From positions 1-64,000 of the forward strand of contig NZ_VUMM01000007.1 of assembly GCF_009696175.1 (NCBI RefSeq): DNA of 64,000 nt. Reading direction: 5' to 3'. This DNA is from Floccifex porci (lineage in GTDB: Bacteria > Bacillota_I > Bacilli_A > Erysipelotrichales > Erysipelotrichaceae). Within the stretch, counting starts at the first letter, position 1. Every line of letters starts with the position of its first letter. Position numbers and translations under genes: made by a program. The notes under the pieces are model-generated. The model saw nothing but the letters and a program-made list of their open reading frames with translations, made no database searches and was not told the origin of the DNA. Positions 7,237 to 15,586 of the stretch are shown in pieces.

Positions 7237-9576
7237 TTAGATGGTATTTTCGGTACGTGCAATGATAGCTTCCTGTGCCTGAGGCATCAAAGAAACAAAT
7301 TGTGCACAATATCCAGCCACACGTACGATCAGATTCGTATATTGTTCTGGATGAATTTGAGCATCTCTTAATACAGAAGTATCAATGACGTTAAACTGGT
7401 TGTGATAAATTCCTTTTCTGGCACTTACAATCAGAAAATCGATAAAAGATTCCATATTTTCCTGAATCGACTGTGGTGTAAAGCGCATATTAAGTAACTG
7501 TCCTGCAGCTACTTTTTCATTTGGTAATTTGGATACCGAATTGATAACAGCTGTAGGCCCATTTACATCCGTTCCCTGTGTAGGTGAACATCCTTCATTT
7601 AAAGGTGTCCCTTTTTTTCTTCCATCTGGAGTGGCACCTACTACAAACCCATTTGGAACATAGCTGGTAATATTGCTTGTGGACATCGTATAGCACGATA
7701 CCTTTGGTCCTTTGTTTTTTCGTAATGTTTCATAATCCGGTAATAATTCCAGATATGAATCAAATACATCTTTTACAATGTGGTCCACTTCATCTTCATC
7801 ATTTCCAAATTTTGGAAGCTGATGGATCATTTTCAGAATACGAGCCCCATCTATGGATTCATAATTTTCTTCCATTGCCTTCAATAATTCATCCATTGTG
7901 ATTTTTTCTTCTTCAAATACAAGTTTTTTAATGGTATATAAAGAATTTCCTACCACACTTGGACCGATATTGGATTGGGAGATGACATCGTATCGACATC
8001 CTCCACTCTTTAATGTCTTTCCTAAAGACAAGCTATCCTGAATCAGGCAGGAAGCAAATGGATCGGCATCAAATATTTCCAGACTTTCATCACAGACTTT
8101 ATCACAGGCAACCGAAATATCAGAATAGAATTTCAGATACTGTTTCCACTGATCCCATAATTCTTCATAGTTTCTGGCCTGAGTAGTATGCATCATGGAT
8201 ATACCTGAGTTTGGATCACACCCATCATGAAGCATGATTTCTAATACTTTTCCCCAGTTCACATAAGTCATTCCTGTAGCCCTATGTCCATATTTACCAG
8301 GTACTCCTGTTTCTACACAGCCAATTGGACAATAATCGTAGGCATCTTCTTTATCAATTCCTAAATCCAGCAATCCCTGAATGGCTACTTCATCATTAAA
8401 CATACTTGGCATTCCACATCCTGTGGCAATCAGTTTAGAACATGCCTTTAAAAATTCTCTAGGACTGTTACTGTGATATCGTGCTGAAAAATTTGGTTCT
8501 GCCAGAGAACAAAGATGCATCGCATCGATACAAAGATAACTTAAATCATTGACTCCTTCACTTCCATCTGGTTTCAGTCCGCCTACAACCAGATTGGAAT
8601 ACAATGGATATCCTTGTGAAAAACGCGTATGTCCATAAGGACGTACTTTATTATTGGAAGAAAGCATAATAAACATATGAGTAACCAGTTCCAGTGCATC
8701 TTCCTTTGTCAGAATACCCTGTTCAATATCATGGATATAATATGGATACATATACTGATCAAAGCGACCAAAACAGAACGAATGTCCATTGCTTTCAATC
8801 ATCTGCAGAATATGAATCATATAAACCGCTTCAACGGCTTCATAAAAACTCTTACAAGGTTGTTCCAACAGATCAAAGGCAATCTGACTCATTTTTAACA
8901 GTTCTTCTTTACGTTTGATATCTGCTTCTTTATCCGCTTCCTGTTTTAGTAATTTTCCATATCGTTTAAAGAAATTTAAAGCTCCTTCCAGACACAAGAT
9001 CACAGATTTATAATAATCATTTTCATCCTGATCCAGATGAGATCTGGCAATATCGATCAATTGATTAAATCCCATCTGCAAAGCCATTTCATGATCGGGT
9101 ACGATGTGTCCATCTCCGCTCATAGAAATTCCACCACGATGAATGACACCCTGTTTTTCAGCCAGTCGGATCTCTTGAGAAAGATTCTGATTGACTCTGT
9201 CCTCGTGAGTTTTTCCTTTCCAGTAAGGATATATAGATCGGAGGTCATCTTTTGTCTTTTCATCTATATAGAAAATGTCTCCCTCTCTTTTTTCAAATTC
9301 ATCCAGTTCATCAATAACCCATTGAATGGAAAATTCAGGAAAGATAGGAGCTGCAAAATTTCTGGAAGCCTGGTTTCCAAAAATTAAAGAATCGTTTTCA
9401 ATATAAATCGACATATTTTCCAGAGTATGCTTAAATGCCTTGGCTTTTCTTAAAATATAGGAATCTTCTTCACTTTCTTTAAAAGACTCGGTATATAAAA
9501 CAGCTCTTTGTGAACAGATACTGGCTTTTCTTTTTTCCATTTTATAACGAAGTCTTTCAATTCTGTTCTTGTCCAT
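7237..9576 (-). CDS. Glycyl radical enzyme of the PFL/diol-dehydratase (PflD-like) superfamily, substrate unknown
   Basis: 779 residues, full length for the family. The thiyl Cys is in YCPIGCVET (Cys420, with Glu422). The glycyl radical is Gly755 in RVAGY near the C-terminus. NGHSFCFGRFDQY (His265) resembles the substrate-binding run of B12-independent glycerol dehydratase, and SGDGHIVPD (His157) the second conserved His region. The GCVE context differs from what I recall of hydroxyproline dehydratase (HypD, GCVETGCFG) and choline lyase (GCVEPQKSG). The Asp after GCVE seen in glycerol dehydratase is not obvious. The exact reaction is therefore open: dehydratase, lyase or C-C cleavage. The gene follows the DeoC-like aldolase by 17 nt with AGGAGG, so the two are co-expressed. 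The required radical-SAM activating enzyme is not in this window. Confidence 0.85.
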   Translation of the reverse strand: MDKNRIERLRYKMEKRKASICSQRAVLYTESFKESEEDSYILRKAKAFKHTLENMSIYIENDSLIFGNQASRNFAAPIFPEFSIQWVIDELDEFEKREGDIFYIDEKTKDDLRSIYPYWKGKTHEDRVNQNLSQEIRLAEKQGVIHRGGISMSGDGHIVPDHEMALQMGFNQLIDIARSHLDQDENDYYKSVILCLEGALNFFKRYGKLLKQEADKEADIKRKEELLKMSQIAFDLLEQPCKSFYEAVEAVYMIHILQMIESNGHSFCFGRFDQYMYPYYIHDIEQGILTKEDALELVTHMFIMLSSNNKVRPYGHTRFSQGYPLYSNLVVGGLKPDGSEGVNDLSYLCIDAMHLCSLAEPNFSARYHSNSPREFLKACSKLIATGCGMPSMFNDEVAIQGLLDLGIDKEDAYDYCPIGCVETGVPGKYGHRATGMTYVNWGKVLEIMLHDGCDPNSGISMMHTTQARNYEELWDQWKQYLKFYSDISVACDKVCDESLEIFDADPFASCLIQDSLSLGKTLKSGGCRYDVISQSNIGPSVVGNSLYTIKKLVFEEEKITMDELLKAMEENYESIDGARILKMIHQLPKFGNDEDEVDHIVKDVFDSYLELLPDYETLRKNKGPKVSCYTMSTSNITSYVPNGFVVGATPDGRKKGTPLNEGCSPTQGTDVNGPTAVINSVSKLPNEKVAAGQLLNMRFTPQSIQENMESFIDFLIVSARKGIYHNQFNVIDTSVLRDAQIHPEQYTNLIVRVAGYCAQFVSLMPQAQEAIIARTENTI

Positions 9577-9593
9577 ATGACCTCCTTTTTACT

Positions 9594-10319
9594 TTATTTT
9601 TTTAAATCCAGGACAACAGGAACCGAACGATATCCTACACCCATACGATCAATTCCCATATTGATCAATTGTAGGAAATGTTCTCTTGTACGAATACATC
9701 CAGAACCTTTTACTTTACATTGATTTTTCACTTCATCCTGCATCACCTTAATGATTTCAGGTGTAGCTCCATGAGCTTCATATCCTGTTAAGAATCCAGT
9801 TGAAGTTTTCACAAAATCCGCATTGGCATCCATTGCACAATGACAGGCTTTTTTCACTTGTTCAACCGTTAATGCATCCGTTTCAAAAATCACTTTTACA
9901 GGTACATTGTAGCTGTGACATACATCGACAACCGCTTTAATATCTGCTGTTACTTCTTCATATTTTCCAGAACGGATCCATCCAAAGTTTGATACAATAT
10001 CCAGTTCTCCAATCACATCGGCATATTTTTCACATAAAATTTTAGCCTGTGCCACTTTGGATTCCGTTGAGCTGGCACCAAATGGAAAATCACATACTGG
10101 ACATAATTTTGTAACGGATCCTTCCACTGTAACATATGGCTTACATAATTCCATATAAGCTGGATTGATACAGATTGTTGCACACTTTAATTGTACTCCA
10201 TCTTTTGTCAAATCCACAATCTGTTCCTCTGTAAATTCAGGTTTTAATACTGAATAATCAATATAGGAAGCTAATTCTTCCAATGTCATTTCTTCTGCTT
10301 TTTTTGTTAATTGAATCAT
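9594..10319 (-). CDS. DeoC/DERA-fold class I aldolase with altered phosphate-binding site
   Basis: 241 residues. The catalytic residues of deoxyribose-phosphate aldolase are all present: Asp107 in ELDIVSNFG, Schiff-base Lys171 in VKTSTG, and Lys204 in KGSGCIRT. The residues that hold the substrate phosphate in E. coli DeoC are replaced. The Lys after KTSTG is Phe176, the second Gly of the Gly-Gly pair is Cys208, and the C-terminal GASS motif is GVGY (227-230). Aldol chemistry giving or using acetaldehyde is therefore likely, but on an unphosphorylated or different substrate. Annotation as deoC would probably be misleading. AAGGAG precedes the ATG. It is the first gene of a pair with the glycyl radical enzyme. 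Confidence 0.85.
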   Translation of the reverse strand: MIQLTKKAEEMTLEELASYIDYSVLKPEFTEEQIVDLTKDGVQLKCATICINPAYMELCKPYVTVEGSVTKLCPVCDFPFGASSTESKVAQAKILCEKYADVIGELDIVSNFGWIRSGKYEEVTADIKAVVDVCHSYNVPVKVIFETDALTVEQVKKACHCAMDANADFVKTSTGFLTGYEAHGATPEIIKVMQDEVKNQCKVKGSGCIRTREHFLQLINMGIDRMGVGYRSVPVVLDLKK

Positions 10320-10331
10320 AATATCATCTCC

Positions 10332-10371
10332 TTACGAACATATTAATACATTTACGAACATTTGTAAACAT
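10332..10371 (-). promoter_or_regulatory. Promoter with three phased 10-bp operator-like repeats upstream of the aldolase gene
   Basis: TTACGAACAT occurs at 10332-10341 and again at 10352-10361. A related copy, TTGTAAACAT, is at 10362-10371. The spacings are 20 and 10 bp, which puts all three on the same helical face. On the minus strand a -35 TTTACA, a 17-bp spacer and a -10 TAATAT overlap these repeats. A bound repressor would thus cover the promoter. No regulator gene is adjacent. Confidence 0.55.
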
Positions 10372-10376
10372 TTATG

Positions 10377-12410
10377 TTAAACAATCTGAAAAGTAATCTG
10401 TCCTTTTTGTTTATTGACCTCCGTTACCATTACATTTACTTTCTGACCTAATACATAAGAATTAAAATCACCGACTAATGACATTGTCAGTTCATCATAA
10501 ACATAAGAATCATACAACGTTCGTAAGGGTACCAATCCTTCAATACAATTATCCAATTCCACAAAAAATCCAAATTCCATTATGGAAATAATGGTACCTT
10601 CAAATGATTTAAACATATGATTTTCCATATATTCTGCCATTTTGTAATCGTTCACTTTTCGTTCCACAATAATGGCATCTTTTTCTTTTTGAGACATCTG
10701 AAAACTTTGTTTGCGTATCTTTTCTTCATCCTTTTTCACATTTCCTTCTTCCTTGTCAAAGATATATTTTCTTAACATACGATGAACCACTAAATCTGAA
10801 TATCTTCGAATCGGAGAAGTAAAATGACAATACGTTTCTAAAGACAAACCAAAATGACCTTTATTTTCATTTGAATATTCCGCTTTCTGCATTGAGCGTA
10901 AAGCCATTCTGGATACAACTTCATATAAATTATGATCTTCAATACTTTCCAACAATACCTGTATCGTTTTTGAAGTCACATCCTGATCATCAAAAAGAAT
11001 GTGTAAACTGTTTACATACTGACTTAACATCTCTATTTTCTTTTCTGATGGTTTTTCATGAATACGATACATACATGGATATTGATTTTTAAACAGTTCT
11101 TTTGCGACACAGACATTGGCCTGGATCATACACACTTCAATAATCTGTTCAGAAAATCCTCGTTCTTTGATCTGAATGGATACAGGTTTTCCTTTTTTAT
11201 TTAATGTGATCAAAGGTTCTCTGGTATTAAAATCAATACATCCTCGATCATAGCTTCTTTCTTTCATTAAGGAAGCACATTGAGCCAGATCGACCAAAGA
11301 AGGATAAATCTGACTGTATTGAGAAATGGCCTGCAGATTTCCTTCCAGAGCCTTATTCACATTTTCATAAGTGGCTCTTTGAATGGAATGAATCACACTT
11401 GGATAAATTTTATAGTTTGTACAATTTCCATGTTCATCCATTTCCATCTGACAGGTAATTGTACAGCGATCCACATTTGGATTTAATGAACAGATTCCAT
11501 TGCTTAATTTAAAAGGAAGCATAGGAATCACACGATCCACTACATAAATACTGGTACATCTGGCATAGGCTTCCTGATCGATAGGACTTGATGGCTTTAC
11601 ATAATGAGAAACATCCGCAATATGGACATATAATGTATATCCATATTTCTTCTTTTTAATACTGATGGCATCATCAAAGTCTTTGGCGTCATTTCCATCA
11701 ATAGTAAAGGCAATCAGATTTCTTAAATCAATTCGATTATCCAAATCTTTCTTTGTAACAATATCTGGTATTTCCATTAATTGTTTTTCTATACGCTCAT
11801 TAAAATTTATACGTACGTTGTTTTCTAACAAGATAGAAGTAATATCCACTCCCTTATCTTTAATATTTCCCACAATTGAATCAATTTCAACAATCATTGG
11901 ATTGTCATATTTCATTATTCTAACAATTGCTTTATCGTGATTATGAATTTTATAGTCATCTATATTTTTCACAATAAAAGTACGATGATAATCAATATCA
12001 CTAAAAAACTTTAATCCTTGTCGAGTATGAATAAATTCCCCTGTGATTTTATGAATGCCACGATTAAAAATCTGTTTGACTTTCCAGACTCCTTTTTCTT
12101 TCTGCACAAAGACTTCATCCTGATCAAATACATTTCTCGCATATTTTTTTTCCACATATATTTTTTTATCTTCATTAAAAACCATATATTCATATTTTGA
12201 AACATCTTTCACTTTCCCAATCATATCACTGGTAGTAACCAGTATATAATTTGTATGATTGTTGATAATCAGACGTTTTTCTACCAGTTCATTTAATGTT
12301 TTCACAAGACAAGTTAATTCCTGTGCACTTTTAATATTTAAAGCTTTTCTTAACTCATCAATATTCCATTTTTTTCTCTGATGAAATTTTTTTAATAATT
12401 CTTCTTTCAT
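10377..12410 (-). CDS. rnr: Ribonuclease R (3'-5' exoribonuclease)
   Basis: 677 residues in the RNase II/R family. An N-terminal winged-helix-like region (1-65) is followed by two cold-shock domains, then the RNB catalytic domain with the metal-binding run DAKDFDDAISI, and a C-terminal S1 domain (EGTIISIMEFGFFVELDN). RNase R degrades structured RNA and acts in trans-translation quality control. As in many Firmicutes it follows secG, but smpB and ssrA are not next to it. GGAGG ends 4 nt before the ATG. An intrinsic terminator T-tract abuts that SD, so expression depends on read-through or on a promoter inside secG. Confidence 0.93.
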   Translation of the reverse strand: MKEELLKKFHQRKKWNIDELRKALNIKSAQELTCLVKTLNELVEKRLIINNHTNYILVTTSDMIGKVKDVSKYEYMVFNEDKKIYVEKKYARNVFDQDEVFVQKEKGVWKVKQIFNRGIHKITGEFIHTRQGLKFFSDIDYHRTFIVKNIDDYKIHNHDKAIVRIMKYDNPMIVEIDSIVGNIKDKGVDITSILLENNVRINFNERIEKQLMEIPDIVTKKDLDNRIDLRNLIAFTIDGNDAKDFDDAISIKKKKYGYTLYVHIADVSHYVKPSSPIDQEAYARCTSIYVVDRVIPMLPFKLSNGICSLNPNVDRCTITCQMEMDEHGNCTNYKIYPSVIHSIQRATYENVNKALEGNLQAISQYSQIYPSLVDLAQCASLMKERSYDRGCIDFNTREPLITLNKKGKPVSIQIKERGFSEQIIEVCMIQANVCVAKELFKNQYPCMYRIHEKPSEKKIEMLSQYVNSLHILFDDQDVTSKTIQVLLESIEDHNLYEVVSRMALRSMQKAEYSNENKGHFGLSLETYCHFTSPIRRYSDLVVHRMLRKYIFDKEEGNVKKDEEKIRKQSFQMSQKEKDAIIVERKVNDYKMAEYMENHMFKSFEGTIISIMEFGFFVELDNCIEGLVPLRTLYDSYVYDELTMSLVGDFNSYVLGQKVNVMVTEVNKQKGQITFQIV

Positions 12411-12428
12411 TTAACCTCCATAAAAAAA

Positions 12429-12443
12429 AGACCTATCCGGTCT
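12429..12443 (-). terminator. Terminator between secG and rnr
   Basis: The arms AGACC (12429-12433) and GGTCT (12439-12443) form a short GC-rich stem. An uninterrupted run of eight T on the minus strand follows. The stem begins directly at the secG stop codon, and the T-run reaches the rnr Shine-Dalgarno. It probably attenuates transcription into rnr. Confidence 0.7.
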
Positions 12444-12674
12444 CTAAATAATTTGTAATGCGATCACAATCACAAAAAATAAAATTCCACAAATTAAAGT
12501 CATTCGACTGATTACTTTTTCAGGACCTCTTTCTTTCTGAACCGCAAATAAGTTCAAATCTCCACTTCCTGTAAAAGCTGCAGATAAACCATCAGATTTT
12601 CCACTTTGTAACAATGTCAGAATAATAATAATTCCGGATAAGACCATTAATACTATATTTAAAATATCTTTCAT
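12444..12674 (-). CDS. secG: Preprotein translocase subunit SecG
   Basis: 76 residues with two membrane helices (about 3-21 and 55-75). The conserved connecting loop LLQSGKSDGLSAAFTGSGD matches SecG. It is the small subunit of the SecYEG channel. It is followed by rnr, the usual Firmicute order. The promoter upstream has TATAAT preceded by TG, with TTGATT at about 17 bp. Confidence 0.92.
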   Translation of the reverse strand: MKDILNIVLMVLSGIIIILTLLQSGKSDGLSAAFTGSGDLNLFAVQKERGPEKVISRMTLICGILFFVIVIALQII

Positions 12675-12756
12675 AAATTAACACTTCCTATTTTTGGATT
12701 ATAACACATGTTATAAAAAAATCAATTGTTTTATTTTCTATTTTAAATTCCTGTGT

Positions 12757-12838
12757 TATAATCTTTCACGTTGCCATTCATAAATTCCCTTTAACGTAAC
12801 TGGCAGCATAAGAAAGTGGTATTTGCCACTTCTTTTTT
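12757..12838 (+). ncRNA. Candidate small structured RNA with own promoter and terminator
   Basis: An extended -10 (TG-T-TATAAT, hexamer 12757-12762) predicts a start near 12769. GTTGCCA (12770-12776) can pair with TGGCAGC (12801-12807), enclosing a 24-nt loop. A terminator hairpin AAGTGG/CCACTT (12814-12819/12826-12831) with a T-run follows. The transcript would be about 70 nt. It matches no RNA family or riboswitch that I recognise. It could be an independent sRNA or an attenuating leader for the downstream 177-residue gene, which also has a TATAAT at 12850-12855. Confidence 0.45.
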
Positions 12839-12875
12839 ATTTATTGGAGTATAATAGAAGAAAAAGGAGATAAAG

Positions 12876-13409
12876 ATGAATCAGAAAACATATCCTGTAT
12901 TATATGTACAGAAAATCGCAACAAGATTATATAAACATTGTGGTATTTATCCCACTTTATATTTTAAAATTGAGGAAAATGAAAAGTTAAAAGACACACC
13001 CTATTATGCACAATATATGAAAAAAATAGAAAGTGAAGTACCAAAAGCCATTATTCATCAATTTACCATGTCACAACCAGTCAGTGTAACCAACGATCGT
13101 ATCGTATTTATATTGTTTAAAGACAACATAGATTTAAATCAGGTAAAAAATTTCTGCATGGGCATGTTAGAAGAATTAGAATTTTATACAAAGGAAATTC
13201 ATACAGGACAATATGCCTGTCTGGATACAATGTTAATGGAGATGGATCGACCGGCTTCCCCTTTTAAATTCAATAAAGTGGGTGAAAAATTAACCCAGAC
13301 CAATCTATTGGATTCATGTATTGAAATTTTAAATGGCCATGAAAATCCTCAGGACAATGGTATTTTAACAACTTTTGAAGATTTTATTCAAGAAAACGAA
13401 GAAGATTAA
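12876..13409 (+). CDS. Uncharacterised 177-residue cytoplasmic protein
   Basis: The frame begins MNQKTYPVLYVQKIATRLYKHCG and has AAGGAG 6 nt before the ATG. It is soluble, with no signal peptide or membrane helix, and has an acidic tail (FEDFIQENEED). No domain is recognised. Mixed alpha/beta composition suggests a folded single-domain protein. It stands alone between a candidate sRNA/terminator and a bidirectional terminator, so it is probably monocistronic. Codon usage looks like its neighbours, which supports a real gene. Confidence 0.75.
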   Translation: MNQKTYPVLYVQKIATRLYKHCGIYPTLYFKIEENEKLKDTPYYAQYMKKIESEVPKAIIHQFTMSQPVSVTNDRIVFILFKDNIDLNQVKNFCMGMLEELEFYTKEIHTGQYACLDTMLMEMDRPASPFKFNKVGEKLTQTNLLDSCIEILNGHENPQDNGILTTFEDFIQENEED

Positions 13410-13410
13410 A

Positions 13411-13446
13411 AAAGTAGAATTTCAGTTTTATCTGAATTCTACTTTT
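13411..13446. terminator. Bidirectional intrinsic terminator
   Basis: AAAGTAGAATTTCAG (13411-13425) pairs with CTGAATTCTACTTT (13432-13445) with one bulged T. T-rich tracts occur on both exits. It serves the convergent 177-residue gene and the rubrerythrin fusion gene. Confidence 0.75.
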
Positions 13447-13451
13447 CTTTT

Positions 13452-15518
13452 TTAATAATTTCCACAGTTGATTTCAAAATAAGCTTGAGGATGATCACAG
13501 ACTGGACAAACTTCAGGAGCTTGTGTTCCCACTACGATATGGCCACAGTTTCGACATTCCCATACCTTGACTTCACTTTTTTCAAAGACTTCAGCCATTT
13601 CTACATTCTTTAATAAAGCACGATATCTTTCTTCATGGTGTTTTTCAATGGCTCCAACCATTCTGAATTTTTTGGCCAGTTCTGTAAATCCTTCTTTTTC
13701 AGCTGTCTTGGCAAATCCATCATACATATCAGTCCATTCATAGTTTTCACCTTGGGCTGCACTCAATAGATTTTCTTTTGTATCACCAATTCCATTTAAT
13801 TCTTTGAACCACATTTTCGCATGTTCTTTTTCATTGTCCGCTGTTTTTAAGAATAAAGCAGAAATCTGTTCAAATCCTTCTTTTTTTGCTTTGGAAGCAA
13901 AATAAGTATACTTATTTCTTGCTTCAGATTCTCCTGCAAATGCTGCCATCAGATTTTTTTCCGTTTGTGTTCCTGCATATGGATTTGATTTTACTTCTTC
14001 TACTTTTTTTAGCTGATTGCCAGAAGCTTTACATAAAGGACAGACAGGATTTTGTCCCGGTTCCACTTCAAAGACTTCTTTACAAATGCTGCATTGATAT
14101 TTGATTGATTTCTTTTTATTTTTTTCTTTTGAAGCCATACCAACGTGTTGAATACCTGTATATTTATGAATGTCTTCATTTGTGGTTGCTAACTGATCCA
14201 TTGATAAAGAATGAATGGATGTATTTCCAGTGATTCGAGCAAATGTTTTTAATTCTTCATTGGATACATTTAAATAATTGAATACTCTAAGACTGGCTTT
14301 TTCAACATTTAAACGTGACCGCAAAGCTGGATCCTGGGTCGCAATACCCACTGGACAATTTCCGGATCCACATATTTTATATTGTTGACAAGCCGCTGCA
14401 ATCAAGGCCGCACTGGCAATAGCTATCGCATCGGCTCCCATCGCAATGGCTTTTGCAAAATCAGACGATACACGCAATCCTCCAGTAATAACCAGCTGTA
14501 TATCGCTTCCTATTGAATCCAGATATTTTCTAGCTCTGGATAAAGCATAAATTGTAGGTATCGATGTTGATTCTCTTAAGAAATAAGGACTGGATCCTGT
14601 GGCTCCTCCTCTTCCATCAATGGTAATAAAATCCGGATTGGCCCATACACAATATTCCAGATCCTGTTCAATTTTACCCGCTGCGATTTTTATTCCAATC
14701 GGTCTTCCATTGGATCGTTCACGTAACATTGATACCATGTCTTTTAGATCCTCTTTGGAATTGATTTCTGGAAATTTACTTGGACTCTGGATATCTTCAC
14801 CTTTCTTTTTTCCACGAATAGCCGCAATTTCATCTGTTACTTTTTCTTTTGGTAAATGTCCTCCCATACCTGGTTTTGTACCTTGTCCAATTTTAATTTC
14901 AATAGCATCCGCATTTCTTAAATTTTCATCATTAACCGAATATTTGTTTGGAATGTATTCAAAAATATACTTATATGAAGCCTCTCTTTCTTCTGGCAAT
15001 ATTCCACCTTCACCTGAACACATTGCGGTTTTTGCCATGGAAGAACCTTTTGCCAAAGCCACCTTTATTTCTTTTGATAAAGCGCCAAAAGACATATGAG
15101 AAATGTAAACTGGACTTTCCAGTACCATTGGCTGTTTTGCCTTTTTTCCAATAATTGTTTTTAAACTGACCGGATCCTGATCATTTAATGGCATAGGATT
15201 CAATTGCGCTCCCATAATCAGAATGTCATCCCAGGAAGGTAAAGGCATTTCCGTTGCCATTGCACTATGTAAGGATTCCCCTTTTACCGCCATTTCATGA
15301 ATTTCTTTCATATAACGATTGTTTTTATCTTCTCTTGATAAAGCAGCATCGTACATCAGATTGATCTTTGTATTTTGTTTTGTTTTCGAATCCGATATTT
15401 TTTCAAATTTAGAAATTGGTTGTTTACAGATTGGACATGCATCCAATGATGATAAAGGTTTTCCCTGTTCTTGTTCATCATAGATCATCCCACAAATCGT
15501 ACATTTATAAATTGCCAT
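13452..15518 (-). CDS. Rubredoxin / glutamate-synthase FMN domain / rubredoxin / rubrerythrin / rubredoxin fusion protein
   Basis: 688 residues from the ATG with AAAGGAG 9 nt upstream; the longer frame to 15581 lacks an SD. Domains: (1) rubredoxin-like knuckles, Cys 6, 9, 28, 31. (2) A glutamate-synthase FMN-binding barrel, about 75-460, including [10 protein letters not shown] and a C-x5-C-x4-C cluster site at 377, 383, 388 before PVGIATQDP. (3) A second rubredoxin, Cys 476, 479, 493, 496. (4) A rubrerythrin di-iron four-helix bundle, about 512-640, with [10 protein letters not shown] and EKEHAKMWF. (5) A terminal rubredoxin, Cys 655, 658, 671, 674. There is no glutaminase domain. A soluble electron chain from an FMN domain to a peroxide-reducing di-iron site is inferred. 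It could be an oxygen/peroxide-defence reductase rather than a glutamate synthase. Confidence 0.88.
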   Translation of the reverse strand: MAIYKCTICGMIYDEQEQGKPLSSLDACPICKQPISKFEKISDSKTKQNTKINLMYDAALSREDKNNRYMKEIHEMAVKGESLHSAMATEMPLPSWDDILIMGAQLNPMPLNDQDPVSLKTIIGKKAKQPMVLESPVYISHMSFGALSKEIKVALAKGSSMAKTAMCSGEGGILPEEREASYKYIFEYIPNKYSVNDENLRNADAIEIKIGQGTKPGMGGHLPKEKVTDEIAAIRGKKKGEDIQSPSKFPEINSKEDLKDMVSMLRERSNGRPIGIKIAAGKIEQDLEYCVWANPDFITIDGRGGATGSSPYFLRESTSIPTIYALSRARKYLDSIGSDIQLVITGGLRVSSDFAKAIAMGADAIAIASAALIAAACQQYKICGSGNCPVGIATQDPALRSRLNVEKASLRVFNYLNVSNEELKTFARITGNTSIHSLSMDQLATTNEDIHKYTGIQHVGMASKEKNKKKSIKYQCSICKEVFEVEPGQNPVCPLCKASGNQLKKVEEVKSNPYAGTQTEKNLMAAFAGESEARNKYTYFASKAKKEGFEQISALFLKTADNEKEHAKMWFKELNGIGDTKENLLSAAQGENYEWTDMYDGFAKTAEKEGFTELAKKFRMVGAIEKHHEERYRALLKNVEMAEVFEKSEVKVWECRNCGHIVVGTQAPEVCPVCDHPQAYFEINCGNY

Positions 15519-15586
15519 AATATTAGTCTCCTTTAATAATATTATGAAAAAAAATAAATTGGTTTTCAAATAAAAACTCAAAACTT

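Noticed and set aside
7138-7371. 77-codon plus-strand frame at the end of the GRE gene
   Set aside because: It overlaps the conserved RVAGY glycyl-radical end on the opposite strand and has no SD.
9594-10319. Plain annotation as deoxyribose-phosphate aldolase DeoC
   Set aside because: The catalytic residues fit, but the phosphate-binding residues do not, and no nucleoside-salvage genes are adjacent.
12757-12838. Known riboswitch or SRP/6S RNA at this place
   Set aside because: None of the conserved cores I know (T-box, purine, preQ1, fluoride, c-di-GMP, SRP GGAAGCAGCC-type loop) is present.
14599-15099. 166-codon plus-strand frame opposite the rubrerythrin fusion
   Set aside because: It is antisense to the conserved FMN domain and has no SD; the codon pattern follows the opposite strand.
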